From assembly GCF_030409315.1 (NCBI RefSeq), contig NZ_JAUFPS010000006.1, forward strand, positions 52,371-116,370: 64,000 bases of DNA, given 5' to 3'. This DNA is from Mucilaginibacter flavus. GTDB taxonomy: Bacteria; Bacteroidota; Bacteroidia; Sphingobacteriales; Sphingobacteriaceae. The position numbers were made by a program, and so were the translations under genes. This document shows, piece by piece, positions 8,270 through 16,333 of the stretch. The notes beneath the pieces are model-generated. The model ran no database searches, had not been told where the DNA came from, and saw only the letters and a program-made list of their open reading frames with translations. The stretch's first letter is position 1; every line of letters begins with the position of its first letter.

Positions 8270-9154
8270 ATGAAATTAAAACAGATTATTCCTACCCGCT
8301 CGGCCTGGGCACATATGCGTTTTGTGTTTTCTGTTTTTTTACTGCCGGTATATTTATTTGCCTTTAGTCAGTCGCCCACCGTAAATCCCGGTAAAGCTTT
8401 GCTCATCTTTTTTATATGGCATTTATTAGCTTTCCCGGCAAGCAACGGCTACAACAGCTATTTTGATAAGGATGAAGAAAGCATCGGCCTGCTTGAAAAA
8501 CCACCGGTAGTTGATATCAGTTTGTATTATTTTTCAATCCTGTTGGAGGCATTAGCATTTGGGTTAGGCTTTTTAATTAACTGGGAGTTCGCCTTTGCGG
8601 TGCTCATTTACGGTGTGATGTCAAAACTGTACAGCCATCCGGATACCCGGTTAAAAAAGTATCCGATCATTAGCTTTTTAACGGTGTTTATTTTCCAGGG
8701 ATGCTTTATTTATTATACCACCTATTCGGCTTTGAGCGGCTTAAGTTTGTTCAGGCATTGGGATACGGGGTTTATCATCGCTGGAGCTATTTGCTCGTGC
8801 CTCATTGGGGCATCATACCCGCTCACGCAGGTTTATCAGCATGAGGAAGATAGTCGCCGGGGGGATATTACCATCAGTATTTTATTAGGTTATAAAGGTT
8901 CGTTTATATTCTCGGGGGCGATGTTTGCTACGGGCATTGCCTGCTCCACTTATTATTGGCATTCTTTGGGGAAACTAAGCAATCTGTACTTTTTTCTGGC
9001 TTGCGCATTGCCGATCTTCCTTTACTTTAACTATTGGTTTTATAAAGTAGGTCGATCAACCACAAACGCCAATTTTAAAAATGCCATGCGGATGAATTTT
9101 TTAAGTTCGGGATGTATGCTGGTTTACTTTGGGGTGCTGGCGATATTAAGATAA
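8270..9154 (+). CDS. UbiA family prenyltransferase
   Basis: A 294-residue membrane protein with about eight or nine hydrophobic helices. The first Asp-rich motif of UbiA enzymes is visible as NGYNSYFDKDEES (N-x3-D-x-D) and the second as HEEDSRRGD. UbiA enzymes transfer a prenyl chain to an aromatic acceptor in the membrane. Divergent from the YceI/PKS run, it may prenylate the phenolic product of that cluster. A menaquinone role (MqnP) is another possibility since mqnD and mqnB lie 4 kb away, but MqnP genes are not usually placed with a type III PKS. The next gene begins 3 bases after its stop. Confidence 0.82.
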   Translation: MKLKQIIPTRSAWAHMRFVFSVFLLPVYLFAFSQSPTVNPGKALLIFFIWHLLAFPASNGYNSYFDKDEESIGLLEKPPVVDISLYYFSILLEALAFGLGFLINWEFAFAVLIYGVMSKLYSHPDTRLKKYPIISFLTVFIFQGCFIYYTTYSALSGLSLFRHWDTGFIIAGAICSCLIGASYPLTQVYQHEEDSRRGDITISILLGYKGSFIFSGAMFATGIACSTYYWHSLGKLSNLYFFLACALPIFLYFNYWFYKVGRSTTNANFKNAMRMNFLSSGCMLVYFGVLAILR

Positions 9155-9157
9155 ATT

Positions 9158-9820
9158 ATGTTTCTGATGAGAAAACTTTTTATTCTGATTACATTATTAC
9201 TTGCCATAACTACCCAATCATTATTTGCTCAAAACTCAGATAGTCAACTTAATGCCAGGATAAAAACACAAGTAGATTCCCTTAGAAAAACCGGTATTGA
9301 TACCATAATTGTTTATAAAAGTTATTGTATTGGTTGCGAGGTTTTATGGAAAAACAAGCGTGACCGATGTGCTTATGAGGGATATTACATAAACGCGCGA
9401 TTATTCTGGAAACATGAAGGATTAACTTACTTTACAGCCAAAGACAATTGTTTTGATTACACAACAGTCACAATTACCGCCGATAGCTTGTGGCGGTTTT
9501 ACTCAAAAAACAGTGACGCCATAGCAAATGAAACCATTAAACAGCTTCAATATACAGTAGTTGAAAACGGTGAAAAAAAGACTTACTCCTCATTAATCGA
9601 TCATTCATATAGACAAGATATTACGATAGTGAAGAGAGAGCAAATTATTGAAAAATATTTGGACGATTATAATTTTGAAAAGACGGTCGATTTTTCTGGT
9701 CTTAAACCGAATATTAATTACGAATACAATATCAATACAAAAACTAAACGGTTGCAAATTATCTTAAACTCGTTAACCAATACATTGGCAAAACAAAAAT
9801 TACTCTCCCGGATCAACTAA
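9158..9820 (+). CDS. Secreted protein of unknown function
   Basis: A 220-residue product with a signal peptide (MFLMRKLFILITLLLAITTQSLFAQ) and no recognised domain. It contains Cys pairs: YCIGCEVLW has a CxxC and another Cys follows in DRCAYEG and DNCFDY, so disulfides or metal binding are possible. A second ATG at 9167 could also serve as start. It begins 3 bases after the prenyltransferase stop, suggesting co-transcription, and its last 4 bases overlap the convergent porin gene. Its base composition is more A/T-rich than its neighbours, hinting at a fast-changing or acquired gene. Confidence 0.75.
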   Translation: MFLMRKLFILITLLLAITTQSLFAQNSDSQLNARIKTQVDSLRKTGIDTIIVYKSYCIGCEVLWKNKRDRCAYEGYYINARLFWKHEGLTYFTAKDNCFDYTTVTITADSLWRFYSKNSDAIANETIKQLQYTVVENGEKKTYSSLIDHSYRQDITIVKREQIIEKYLDDYNFEKTVDFSGLKPNINYEYNINTKTKRLQIILNSLTNTLAKQKLLSRIN

Positions 9821-11133
9821 AACTCAATATGTGCCCGCATAGAAAACACATTAACCGGACCGCGATCTTTATTATAGGCCGGATTTAAGATAAACTGGTA
9901 ATCGGGTGTAAGCCAGAACTTCTTTTGATAGGCATTGATCTTGTAATATAACTCGGCAATCATTTCGTGGCCGTAGTTCAGTTTGCCATCTCCAATAATA
10001 AAGCCATAACCACCGGCGGCAAGATAGTTTTTGTGCAGGGTTGACAATCCATTGGCGATGAACGCCAGGCCAAGCTCATCATCTCCTCGTCTCCATGAAT
10101 TGCCTTTAAGCACGCCGCCAAAACTTAGCGAACGATCAATCTCGGTAAAATACCAGGTTTCGGTATGGCCGTCGTTATAGCTTAGTTTGGCAAACACGCC
10201 AAAATCTTTAGTGAGGTATTGGTCGGCACTGATGCCAAAGCCATATTTATGTTTGCCGTAGGTAAGGTTGGTATCAACCACCGGGTTTACGGGGTTAAGT
10301 GCCAGGGCCGTATTATATACCCCCATTTTACCATTATTTCTGAAACCTAATAACCTCACTGTTCCTTTGTTGCCATTAAGCGTATAACGGCGTTCGTACT
10401 CCAGCGTTTGGGTATTAGCCTTGCCTATTTTTGCATCCCATATGGCACCGTTAGCTGTAGTTGTCGACATGGTGAAGGCAAACCTCAGCGTCCAGTTAGG
10501 TTGCCCTAACTCGGTGTGTATGCCCATCACATAACCGCGGGTGTTGGCGGGGTAATCCCAGGCACCGTTATCCATCAGCGCCCAGTTCATAAACTGGCTG
10601 CGCGGGTCGTGACTAAATTCGTTACCGTCATAAAAATCGGCCATGCCAAACTTACCAACTGTTACCTGGAAGTATCGTTTGCTTTTTAAACCAGCCAACT
10701 GGTTGTTGGCATCCTCAAGGGTATCTTTATCCTTACCCCATTCAAAGTTTTGGGTAAAATATAACCTGGCGATATAAATTTTAGGTTCGGCGCTGCCAAC
10801 CCTAAACGTTTCACCATTTGGAAAGCCGGCAACGCCCAAAGTTTTGCTTAAGCCCGATCCGCCCGAAAGTTCGGGGTTAAAATAGGCCGATGCTCCTTTC
10901 CAAAGCCGCGCCGCGCCAAAAAAGGTAGCGGTAACAGAACTTTGCGTTTCAGATTTGGTAAGTAAACTGTTATCGCCCGTGTAATCGGCTCCAAAAGATG
11001 GCTTGTACTGGGTAATAATAGTTTGCTGAAAATGGAAGTTGAAGCGTTGTTGCTTTAGGGTATCTTGTGCTTTGGCCGTAAAAACCGTTGCAAACAGGAT
11101 GGATATAGATAGTAAAGTTTTTTTCATAAACAT
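9817..11133 (-). CDS. Carbohydrate-selective porin, OprB-like
   Basis: A 438-residue outer-membrane beta-barrel protein with a signal peptide ending in TAKAQD. OprB-like features include the segments FFGAARLWKGASAYFNPELSGGSGLSKTLGVAG and GKFGMADFYDGNEFSHDPRSQFMNWALM (given here only as landmarks), and a C-terminal aromatic-ending strand NVFSMRAHIEF. Such proteins allow sugar diffusion across the outer membrane. MKKTLL at 11127 is as likely a start as the ATG at 11133. No sugar kinase or transporter gene is adjacent, so the substrate is unknown. Confidence 0.82.
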   Translation of the reverse strand: MFMKKTLLSISILFATVFTAKAQDTLKQQRFNFHFQQTIITQYKPSFGADYTGDNSLLTKSETQSSVTATFFGAARLWKGASAYFNPELSGGSGLSKTLGVAGFPNGETFRVGSAEPKIYIARLYFTQNFEWGKDKDTLEDANNQLAGLKSKRYFQVTVGKFGMADFYDGNEFSHDPRSQFMNWALMDNGAWDYPANTRGYVMGIHTELGQPNWTLRFAFTMSTTTANGAIWDAKIGKANTQTLEYERRYTLNGNKGTVRLLGFRNNGKMGVYNTALALNPVNPVVDTNLTYGKHKYGFGISADQYLTKDFGVFAKLSYNDGHTETWYFTEIDRSLSFGGVLKGNSWRRGDDELGLAFIANGLSTLHKNYLAAGGYGFIIGDGKLNYGHEMIAELYYKINAYQKKFWLTPDYQFILNPAYNKDRGPVNVFSMRAHIEF

Positions 11134-11162
11134 AAGGCTGCAATGCTAACCGCCATGTGTAG

Positions 11163-11810
11163 CTATGGTTTGCACTCCAGGTAAAATTGTTGCAGGTAGG
11201 TTTCCATAAACGCGTGGCGCTGTTGGGCCAGTTTACGTCCGGTAGCGGTATTCATCCTATCTTTAAGCAGTAATAGTTTTTCGTAAAAATGATTAATTGT
11301 AGGCGCCGGGGAGTTTTTATACTCCTCTTTGCTCATATTTAAATTGGGTTCTACCTCTGGGTTATAAATTTCCCGGCCTTTAAAACCTCCGTAACTAAAC
11401 GCGCGGGCTACACCAATGGCACCAATAGCGTCTAATCTATCGGCATCCTGTACTATAGCCAACTCTGGCGAATGGAATACAACTTTATCAAAACTTGCTT
11501 TGAACGACATGTGCCTGATAATCTGTTGCACATGCTCAATCACCGCTTCATCAACACCTACACTGCGCAGGTATTTAGCAGCTGTGGCGGGACCAATTTC
11601 CTCATCACCATTGTGGAATTTGGCATCGGCAATATCATGAAGAAGTGCGGCAAGTTCAACAGTAAGCAGATCGGCTTCCTCTGTTTGTGCTATCAATTTG
11701 GCGTTGGTCCAAACACGGTGAATATGCCACCAGTCGTGGCCACCTTCAGCATCCTTAAGGGTATCGCGTACAAATTGTACAGTGTTTTGTATAAGCGTTG
11801 CTGTTTCCAT
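11163..11810 (-). CDS. HD domain phosphohydrolase
   Basis: A 215-residue soluble protein with HD-superfamily metal ligands: GGHDWWHIHRVW early (first His) and LAALLHDIADAKF (the His-Asp pair) about 35 residues later, then VQQIIRHMSF and IVQDADRLDAIGAIG. This arrangement matches the YedJ/YpgQ group of HD hydrolases, thought to act on nucleotides or phosphate esters. The in vivo substrate is unknown. It is upstream of the porin by 30 bases but unlikely to be functionally linked to it. Confidence 0.88.
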   Translation of the reverse strand: METATLIQNTVQFVRDTLKDAEGGHDWWHIHRVWTNAKLIAQTEEADLLTVELAALLHDIADAKFHNGDEEIGPATAAKYLRSVGVDEAVIEHVQQIIRHMSFKASFDKVVFHSPELAIVQDADRLDAIGAIGVARAFSYGGFKGREIYNPEVEPNLNMSKEEYKNSPAPTINHFYEKLLLLKDRMNTATGRKLAQQRHAFMETYLQQFYLECKP

Positions 11811-11865
11811 CCGGGTGCAAAGATATTATTGCCCCGGCAGAAACTACGGGAATAATTGTAAATTA

Positions 11866-12105
11866 TTAAGCAGCGGCTATTTTTTCTGTACTGATAAGTT
11901 CATGCACGTCTACCTCAAGAATGCCAGATATTTGAAAAAGCCGCTCAACAGTTATCTTAGTATAACCCAGTTCTATTTTGCTGTACGCGTTTTGCGAAAT
12001 ATTCAATTTTGCCGCAAGATATTCCTGGGTATAATTCAATTGTTCGCGGGTATTCCTGATGTTGGCTGCAATTGCTTTAATCTTGTAATTCAGCGTCTCT
12101 TTCAT
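11866..12105 (-). CDS. Small XRE-family DNA-binding regulator
   Basis: A 79-residue protein that is little more than a Cro/CI-type helix-turn-helix: IRNTREQLNYTQEYLAAKLNISQNAYSKIELG shows the two recognition helices. A short C-terminal tail (LFQISGILEVDVHELI) fits the fifth helix of the domain. No effector domain is present. It stands alone next to a 455-base gene-free stretch. Targets are unknown. Confidence 0.85.
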   Translation of the reverse strand: MKETLNYKIKAIAANIRNTREQLNYTQEYLAAKLNISQNAYSKIELGYTKITVERLFQISGILEVDVHELISTEKIAAA

Positions 12106-12560
12106 GCAATTATTATTTTAACTATCTGATATAAACGAGATTTAGCAGAGCCCGGATTTTAATTTTTTTTATTTTTTTGAAAATTTTTTTCTGATAGTCA
12201 TGGTATTTGATGCGCAGACAGTGTAAAATAAATCGCTTTAGTTCAATTTAAGTGCAGGGATAAAACACAAATTTAAACTAAAGGTTAATTGCGTATTTTC
12301 GCGACATGCAGGGAGATGGGCTTTATTTTCTGAACAGTTAACGATGGTGAATAAATCGTAGAAAATAAAAATATAGTTGGGGCATTAAAAAAACGCCTGC
12401 TTTTGGTGGCCCGCGTCGCGTAATTTTTTTTTAACAAGCTATAAATCCATCATGCTGCTAAAGTTTTTTAAGCAGGGTAAGATTTAAATTAGGGCAATGT
12501 GGCGGCTCTTTCTGTTTATTTTCTCTCCTTTAAACGAAAATGAAAACTCTTGCTGGCCGG
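12106..12560. other. Gene-free stretch, A/T-rich
   Basis: No convincing gene is seen on either strand; the longest small frames are below 40 codons and not gene-like. It is rich in A/T runs, for example around 12161-12190 and a run of nine T at 12424-12432. A TATTTTCG at about 12293-12300 resembles a -7 box and together with the T run could bound a small RNA of about 125 bases, but no fold was confirmed. Confidence 0.4.
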
Positions 12561-13418
12561 CTATTCTATTTCGTTTAAAAATAACTCCTCTTGTATTGCC
12601 GGGATAAAATTATTTTTCAAAGCAGTATCAAAAAGCAGTTTTATCGCTTTTCTGCCCTCTTCTCCTAATTCTACCGAATATTTATTTACATAAAGCTCAA
12701 TATGTTTATACATCACTTCCTCGCTCATCTCTTGCGCATGTGAGCGGATGAAATCGAGACCCGATTTGGGGTTGGCAAAAGCAAACTCAACAGACTTACG
12801 CAATACCCGGTTCAGTTTACGCTGAACATCCAACGGTAAATTACGATTTGCTACTATGCCGCCCAACGGGATAGCGCAGCCGGTTTGTTTTTCCCAATGA
12901 TCGCCCAGGTCGATGATTTTTTTTAAACCTTTATCCTGGTAAGTAAAGCGGTTTTCATGAATGATCAGGCCGATATCAACCCTGCCTTCTAACACCGCGT
13001 TTTCAATATCTGAAAACACCAGTTCAACCTTATTAGTCGCATTTGGAAAGGCGTTTCCCAACAGGAAATTTGCAGTGGTGTATTTTCCGGGGATGCCTAT
13101 TTTGAGGTTCGAGTTGCCGGTTTCGAGTTGCGAGAGCAGTTTTTCGGGGTCATTTTTACAAATCAACATCGGGCCAACACCAAAACCCAGGGCACTGCCC
13201 GAATCTAACAGAACATATCTATCTGCCACATAGGCAAAAGCATGGTAGCTTAATTTGGTAACATCCAGTTCGCCACGGAAAGCCTTTTGGTTAAGGGTTT
13301 CCACATCGTCATAAAACACCTCAAACTCCAGTCCTTCGGTATCAATTTTATGATGAATAAGGGCGTCAAAAATAAAAGTATCGTTAGGGCAGGGCGAGAA
13401 GCCAAGTGTTAGTTTCAT
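12561..13418 (-). CDS. mqnD: 1,4-dihydroxy-6-naphthoate synthase
   Basis: A 285-residue MqnD enzyme of the futalosine route to menaquinone, forming 1,4-dihydroxy-6-naphthoate from cyclic de-hypoxanthine futalosine. It has the periplasmic-binding-protein-like fold seen in this family; landmarks are GFSPCPNDTFIFDALI at the start, TKLSYHAFAYV, and GIPGKYTTANFLL followed by DIGLIIHENRFTY. The upstream neighbour on the same strand is mqnB, separated by 77 bases that hold an 18-bp inverted repeat. The start ATG at 13418 is clear. Confidence 0.94.
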   Translation of the reverse strand: MKLTLGFSPCPNDTFIFDALIHHKIDTEGLEFEVFYDDVETLNQKAFRGELDVTKLSYHAFAYVADRYVLLDSGSALGFGVGPMLICKNDPEKLLSQLETGNSNLKIGIPGKYTTANFLLGNAFPNATNKVELVFSDIENAVLEGRVDIGLIIHENRFTYQDKGLKKIIDLGDHWEKQTGCAIPLGGIVANRNLPLDVQRKLNRVLRKSVEFAFANPKSGLDFIRSHAQEMSEEVMYKHIELYVNKYSVELGEEGRKAIKLLFDTALKNNFIPAIQEELFLNEIE

Positions 13419-13435
13419 TTTACGTTGTAAGTTGT

Positions 13436-13483
13436 ACGTGTTACGTTATACGTTTTTGAGGCTTTACGTATAACGTAACACGT
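13436..13483. repeat. Perfect 18-bp inverted repeat between mqnB and mqnD
   Basis: ACGTGTTACGTTATACGT at 13436-13453 is exactly complementary to ACGTATAACGTAACACGT at 13466-13483, with a 12-base loop. Further ACGT-type words (TACGTTGTAAGTTGT at 13421-13435 and AAACGTATAG at 13486-13495) flank it, so the whole gap is made from one degenerate word, roughly ACGTTRTA. It has no T run, so it is not an ordinary terminator. Confidence 0.8.
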
Positions 13484-13495
13484 TAAACGTATAGC

Positions 13496-14116
13496 CTATA
13501 GATTAATGATCGCATCGATCAGATCAATGGCAAATGTATTCAGATTTTTTATGGCGAGGCCTATCTGCCAGCTTGCCCGGTTACGTTTTTCTACATAATT
13601 TGACACTGCCCTGATTTGCATGCATTTCGCGTTAACCTGCTGGCAGGCGTAAAAGAATGCCGCGCCCTCCATGCTTTCTAATTGTGGGTTTAACCTGTCC
13701 TGAACTTTTTTTATAGAGGCTTCATGGCCGTGCACCGTATTCACCGTAATGGCACGGGCCTTTTTCAAGTAAAAATTACCCTCAACCTCTTCAAGTGTAG
13801 TACTGGGTTTAAAGGTGTTTTCGCCAAAGCCGAGCGTAGTAATGGGTATAAATTGCTCATCGTCCTGGGCTCCGGTTTCAGAAAAGGTATCTTCGGTAAT
13901 CTCTAATACATATCCGGGTTCGATGTTCCTGTCAAAACTTCCTGCTATGCCCAGGTTAATAACCAGGTCGTATTTGCGCAAGGTAAGTTGTTGCCCCAGT
14001 TTAAAGGCTGTAGGTACCATACCTGCCCCGGTTATCAATACATCTATTTTATTGCCAAAGTGCCTGGTTAGTGGCTCAATCTCGGGGGCAGTGGCGGCAA
14101 CTACTAATATGAGCAT
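13496..14116 (-). CDS. mqnB: Futalosine hydrolase
   Basis: A 206-residue nucleosidase of the MTA/SAH-nucleosidase fold that removes hypoxanthine from futalosine in menaquinone synthesis. Visible family segments are VVAATAPEIEPL at the N-terminus, VLITGAGMVPTAF, VINLGIAGSFD and the substrate-contact region QLESMEGAAFFYACQ, then IRAVSNYVEKRNRASW. Its position just upstream of mqnD supports MqnB rather than a general nucleosidase. Translation starts at ATG 14116, and the divergent pterin gene lies 92 bases away. Confidence 0.92.
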   Translation of the reverse strand: MLILVVAATAPEIEPLTRHFGNKIDVLITGAGMVPTAFKLGQQLTLRKYDLVINLGIAGSFDRNIEPGYVLEITEDTFSETGAQDDEQFIPITTLGFGENTFKPSTTLEEVEGNFYLKKARAITVNTVHGHEASIKKVQDRLNPQLESMEGAAFFYACQQVNAKCMQIRAVSNYVEKRNRASWQIGLAIKNLNTFAIDLIDAIINL

Positions 14117-14185
14117 CTTGCTTTTATAAATTTTATTATGATTTTTTGACTACTAATATAAAACAACCTGCCTGCTTTTGTTTTG

Positions 14186-14193
14186 TATATTTG
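14186..14193 (+). promoter_or_regulatory. -7 box of the pterin synthase-folE unit
   Basis: TATATTTG matches TAnnTTTG exactly and lies 16 bases before the ATG at 14209. No clear -33 TTG is found at the usual distance. Confidence 0.5.
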
Positions 14194-14208
14194 CACCCAC
14201 TATTTATT

Positions 14209-14628
14209 ATGATGATACATATAACGCGCAAGGAACATTTTAATGCCGCTCACAGGATGTACCGTGAGGAATGGAGCGCTGAAAAAAACAATGAGGTGTT
14301 TGGCAAATGTGCCAACCCTAACTGGCATGGTCATAACTACAATTTGTTTGTAACGGTTAAGGGCGAAGTTACGCATGCTACCGGTTATTTGATAGACCTG
14401 AAAGAATTAAAGGTGATCATAAACGAATATGTTATTGAAAAGCTTGATCATAAAAACATTAACAAGGATGTTGATTTTATGGCAGGTAAAATGGCATCGA
14501 CAGAGTTGCTTTGCATTGAAATTTTTAACCAGCTAAAAACGCCTATTGAAGCTTATGAGGGTGTGTTTTTACACTCGGTTAAATTATATGAAACTGAAAA
14601 TAATTCGGCCGAGTATTTTGGCGGATAA
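14209..14628 (+). CDS. 6-pyruvoyltetrahydropterin synthase / QueD family enzyme
   Basis: A 139-140-residue pterin enzyme. The ATG at 14209 (or 14212) is preferred over upstream in-frame codons, which would add a hydrophobic non-family extension. Zinc ligands are the His of HFNAAH and the two of HGHNY. The catalytic-site pattern is C-A-N-P-N-W-H-G-H, that is Cys-x5-HGH, the arrangement known from animal PTPS, rather than the Cys-x3-HGH of Que[13 protein letters not shown] and [10 protein letters not shown] also match PTPS. FolE, which makes the substrate dihydroneopterin triphosphate, follows after 8 bases. It may serve queuosine or a biopterin-like cofactor. Confidence 0.85.
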   Translation: MMIHITRKEHFNAAHRMYREEWSAEKNNEVFGKCANPNWHGHNYNLFVTVKGEVTHATGYLIDLKELKVIINEYVIEKLDHKNINKDVDFMAGKMASTELLCIEIFNQLKTPIEAYEGVFLHSVKLYETENNSAEYFGG

Positions 14629-14636
14629 CTGATAAG

Positions 14637-15284
14637 ATGATAGATAAAGATCACATTACTAACCGCGATGATGACGATGACGACATTGACGGTTACACCA
14701 AGATAGACCGGTACAATCCTAAACTGATAGAAAACCTATCGGCCAATTATCATAACGTATTAACCCAAATAGGCGAAGACCCGCAACGCGAAGGCTTACT
14801 AAAAACGCCCGAACGGATTGCCAAAGCGATGTTGTATTTGACCCATGGTTATGATTTGGATGCCCAAAACATTCTTAACTCGGCCATGTTTAAGGAGGAG
14901 TATAGCCAAATGGTAATTGTAAAGGATATTGAAGTGTATTCCATGTGCGAGCATCATATGCTGCCGTTTTTTGGCAAAGCGCATATTGCCTACATTCCCA
15001 ACGGCTATGTTGTTGGCCTAAGCAAAATACCCCGCGTGGTTGATGCTTTTGCCCGCAGGCTGCAGGTGCAGGAGCGTTTAACCAATCAAATTCGCGATTG
15101 CATACAGGAAACATTGAATCCTATTGGTGTAGGCGTGGTTATTGAGTGCCGCCACTTGTGCATGAGCATGCGTGGCGTACAAAAGCAAAACTCGGTAACA
15201 ACCACATCGGCATTTACGGGCGAGTTCTTGAAAGAAAAAACCCGCACCGAGTTTTTAAATTTGATAAGTTCGAAGTTAAGTTAG
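14637..15284 (+). CDS. folE: GTP cyclohydrolase I
   Basis: A 215-residue FolE converting GTP to dihydroneopterin triphosphate, the entry to folate and other pterins. Zinc ligands are seen in [18 protein letters not shown] and in [12 protein letters not shown]; the [10 protein letters not shown] helix and the [14 protein letters not shown] segment are also typical. An acidic N-terminal stretch (DDDDDDIDG) precedes the domain and is not conserved in the family as I know it. It follows the pterin synthase by 8 bases, supporting one transcript. Confidence 0.96.
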   Translation: MIDKDHITNRDDDDDDIDGYTKIDRYNPKLIENLSANYHNVLTQIGEDPQREGLLKTPERIAKAMLYLTHGYDLDAQNILNSAMFKEEYSQMVIVKDIEVYSMCEHHMLPFFGKAHIAYIPNGYVVGLSKIPRVVDAFARRLQVQERLTNQIRDCIQETLNPIGVGVVIECRHLCMSMRGVQKQNSVTTTSAFTGEFLKEKTRTEFLNLISSKLS

Positions 15285-15289
15285 GAAGA

Positions 15290-15380
15290 GAATCAAGAAC
15301 CAAGAGTCAAGAATCAAGAGAAGATAAATTAGGAGATCGGATTAGGCATAAATCCAAATTCGAACATCCGAAATCCGACA
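15290..15380. repeat. Intergenic word repeats between folE and fabD
   Basis: The first part is a tandem of a degenerate AATCAAGA-type word (15290-15322: GAATCAAGAACCAAGAGTC and AAGAATCAAGAG). The second part contains ATCGGATT at 15337-15344 opposed to AAATCCGA at 15371-15378 and the word CGAACATCCGAAATCC at 15361-15376. That last 16-mer is found again exactly at 51470-51485. Confidence 0.65.
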
Positions 15381-15386
15381 TAAAAA

Positions 15387-16274
15387 ATGAAAGCATATAT
15401 TTTTCCGGGGCAGGGAGCCCAGTTTCCAGGTATGGGTAAAGATCTGTACGAACAATCAGATAAGGCCCGCGAGTTATTTGAAAAAGCCAATGAGATATTA
15501 GGTTTCCGCATTACCGATGTAATGTTTGATGGTACAGCCGAAGATCTGGTACAAACTAACGTTACCCAGCCAGCCATATTTTTACACTCTACCATTTTAG
15601 CAGCGGTTTTAGGCGATGATTTTAAGCCCGAAATGGTTGCCGGTCACTCATTAGGTGAGTTTTCTGCGTTGGTAGCAGCCGGTGCTTTATCATTTGAAGA
15701 TGGTTTGCGTTTAGTAGCAGCGCGTGCCAATGCTATGCAAAAAGCCTGCGAAATACAACCATCAACCATGGCCGCTATTTTAGGTTTAGATGATTTTGTT
15801 GTGGAAGATGTTTGTCAGCAGGTTTCGGCAGTAGTGGTTACTGCAAATTACAATTGCCCTGGTCAGCTGGTAATATCAGGCTCAATTGAAGGCGTTGACG
15901 AAGCTTGCGAAAAACTGCTTGCCGCCGGTGCTAAAAGGGCGCTTAAACTAAAAGTTGGCGGCGCGTTCCACTCACCGTTAATGGAATCTGCAAGGGTTGA
16001 GCTGGAATCGGCTATTGTTGCTACCGAGATCAACGCTCCTGTTTGCCCAATCTACCAAAATATTGATGCCAAGCCGTATACAGATCCGGCTTCTATCAAA
16101 CAAAACTTAATAGCCCAATTAACCGGCGCTGTTAGGTGGACACAAACTGTAAAACACATGTTAGAAGATGGCGCCACTTCATTTACCGAAGTTGGACCGG
16201 GCAATGTATTGCAAGGCCTTGTGAAAAAAGTTGACCGGGCAATTGCTACCGCGAGTGCCGTGTTGCCTCAGTAA
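15387..16274 (+). CDS. fabD: Malonyl-CoA:ACP transacylase
   Basis: A 295-residue FabD that moves malonyl units from CoA to ACP for fatty acid synthesis. It has the oxyanion PGQGAQFPGMGKDLY at the start, nucleophile Ser88 in VAGHSLGEFSAL, the catalytic His in GGAFHSPLMESA and a C-terminal EVGPGNVLQGLV. The length and motifs are normal. It stands as a single unit followed by a strong terminator at 16279-16307. No other fab gene adjoins it here. Confidence 0.96.
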   Translation: MKAYIFPGQGAQFPGMGKDLYEQSDKARELFEKANEILGFRITDVMFDGTAEDLVQTNVTQPAIFLHSTILAAVLGDDFKPEMVAGHSLGEFSALVAAGALSFEDGLRLVAARANAMQKACEIQPSTMAAILGLDDFVVEDVCQQVSAVVVTANYNCPGQLVISGSIEGVDEACEKLLAAGAKRALKLKVGGAFHSPLMESARVELESAIVATEINAPVCPIYQNIDAKPYTDPASIKQNLIAQLTGAVRWTQTVKHMLEDGATSFTEVGPGNVLQGLVKKVDRAIATASAVLPQ

Positions 16275-16278
16275 TTTT

Positions 16279-16307
16279 AAAAGGCACTGTAAACAGTGCC
16301 TTTTTTG
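16279..16307 (+). terminator. Terminator after fabD
   Basis: AAAAGGCACTG pairs with CAGTGCCTTTT around a short TAAA loop, followed by a run of T. Confidence 0.9.
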
Positions 16308-16333
16308 TTTAAATCATTTTATCTGCTAACGCT

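Noticed and set aside
8270..9154. UbiA protein as the menaquinone prenyltransferase MqnP
   Set aside because: Not excluded, but its immediate partners are the YceI-PKS run, and mqnB/mqnD are 4 kb away on another unit, so the call is left at family level.
12498..12608. A 36-codon frame on the plus strand ending inside mqnD
   Set aside because: It is antisense to the end of mqnD, has no promoter or family likeness, and its composition is not gene-like.
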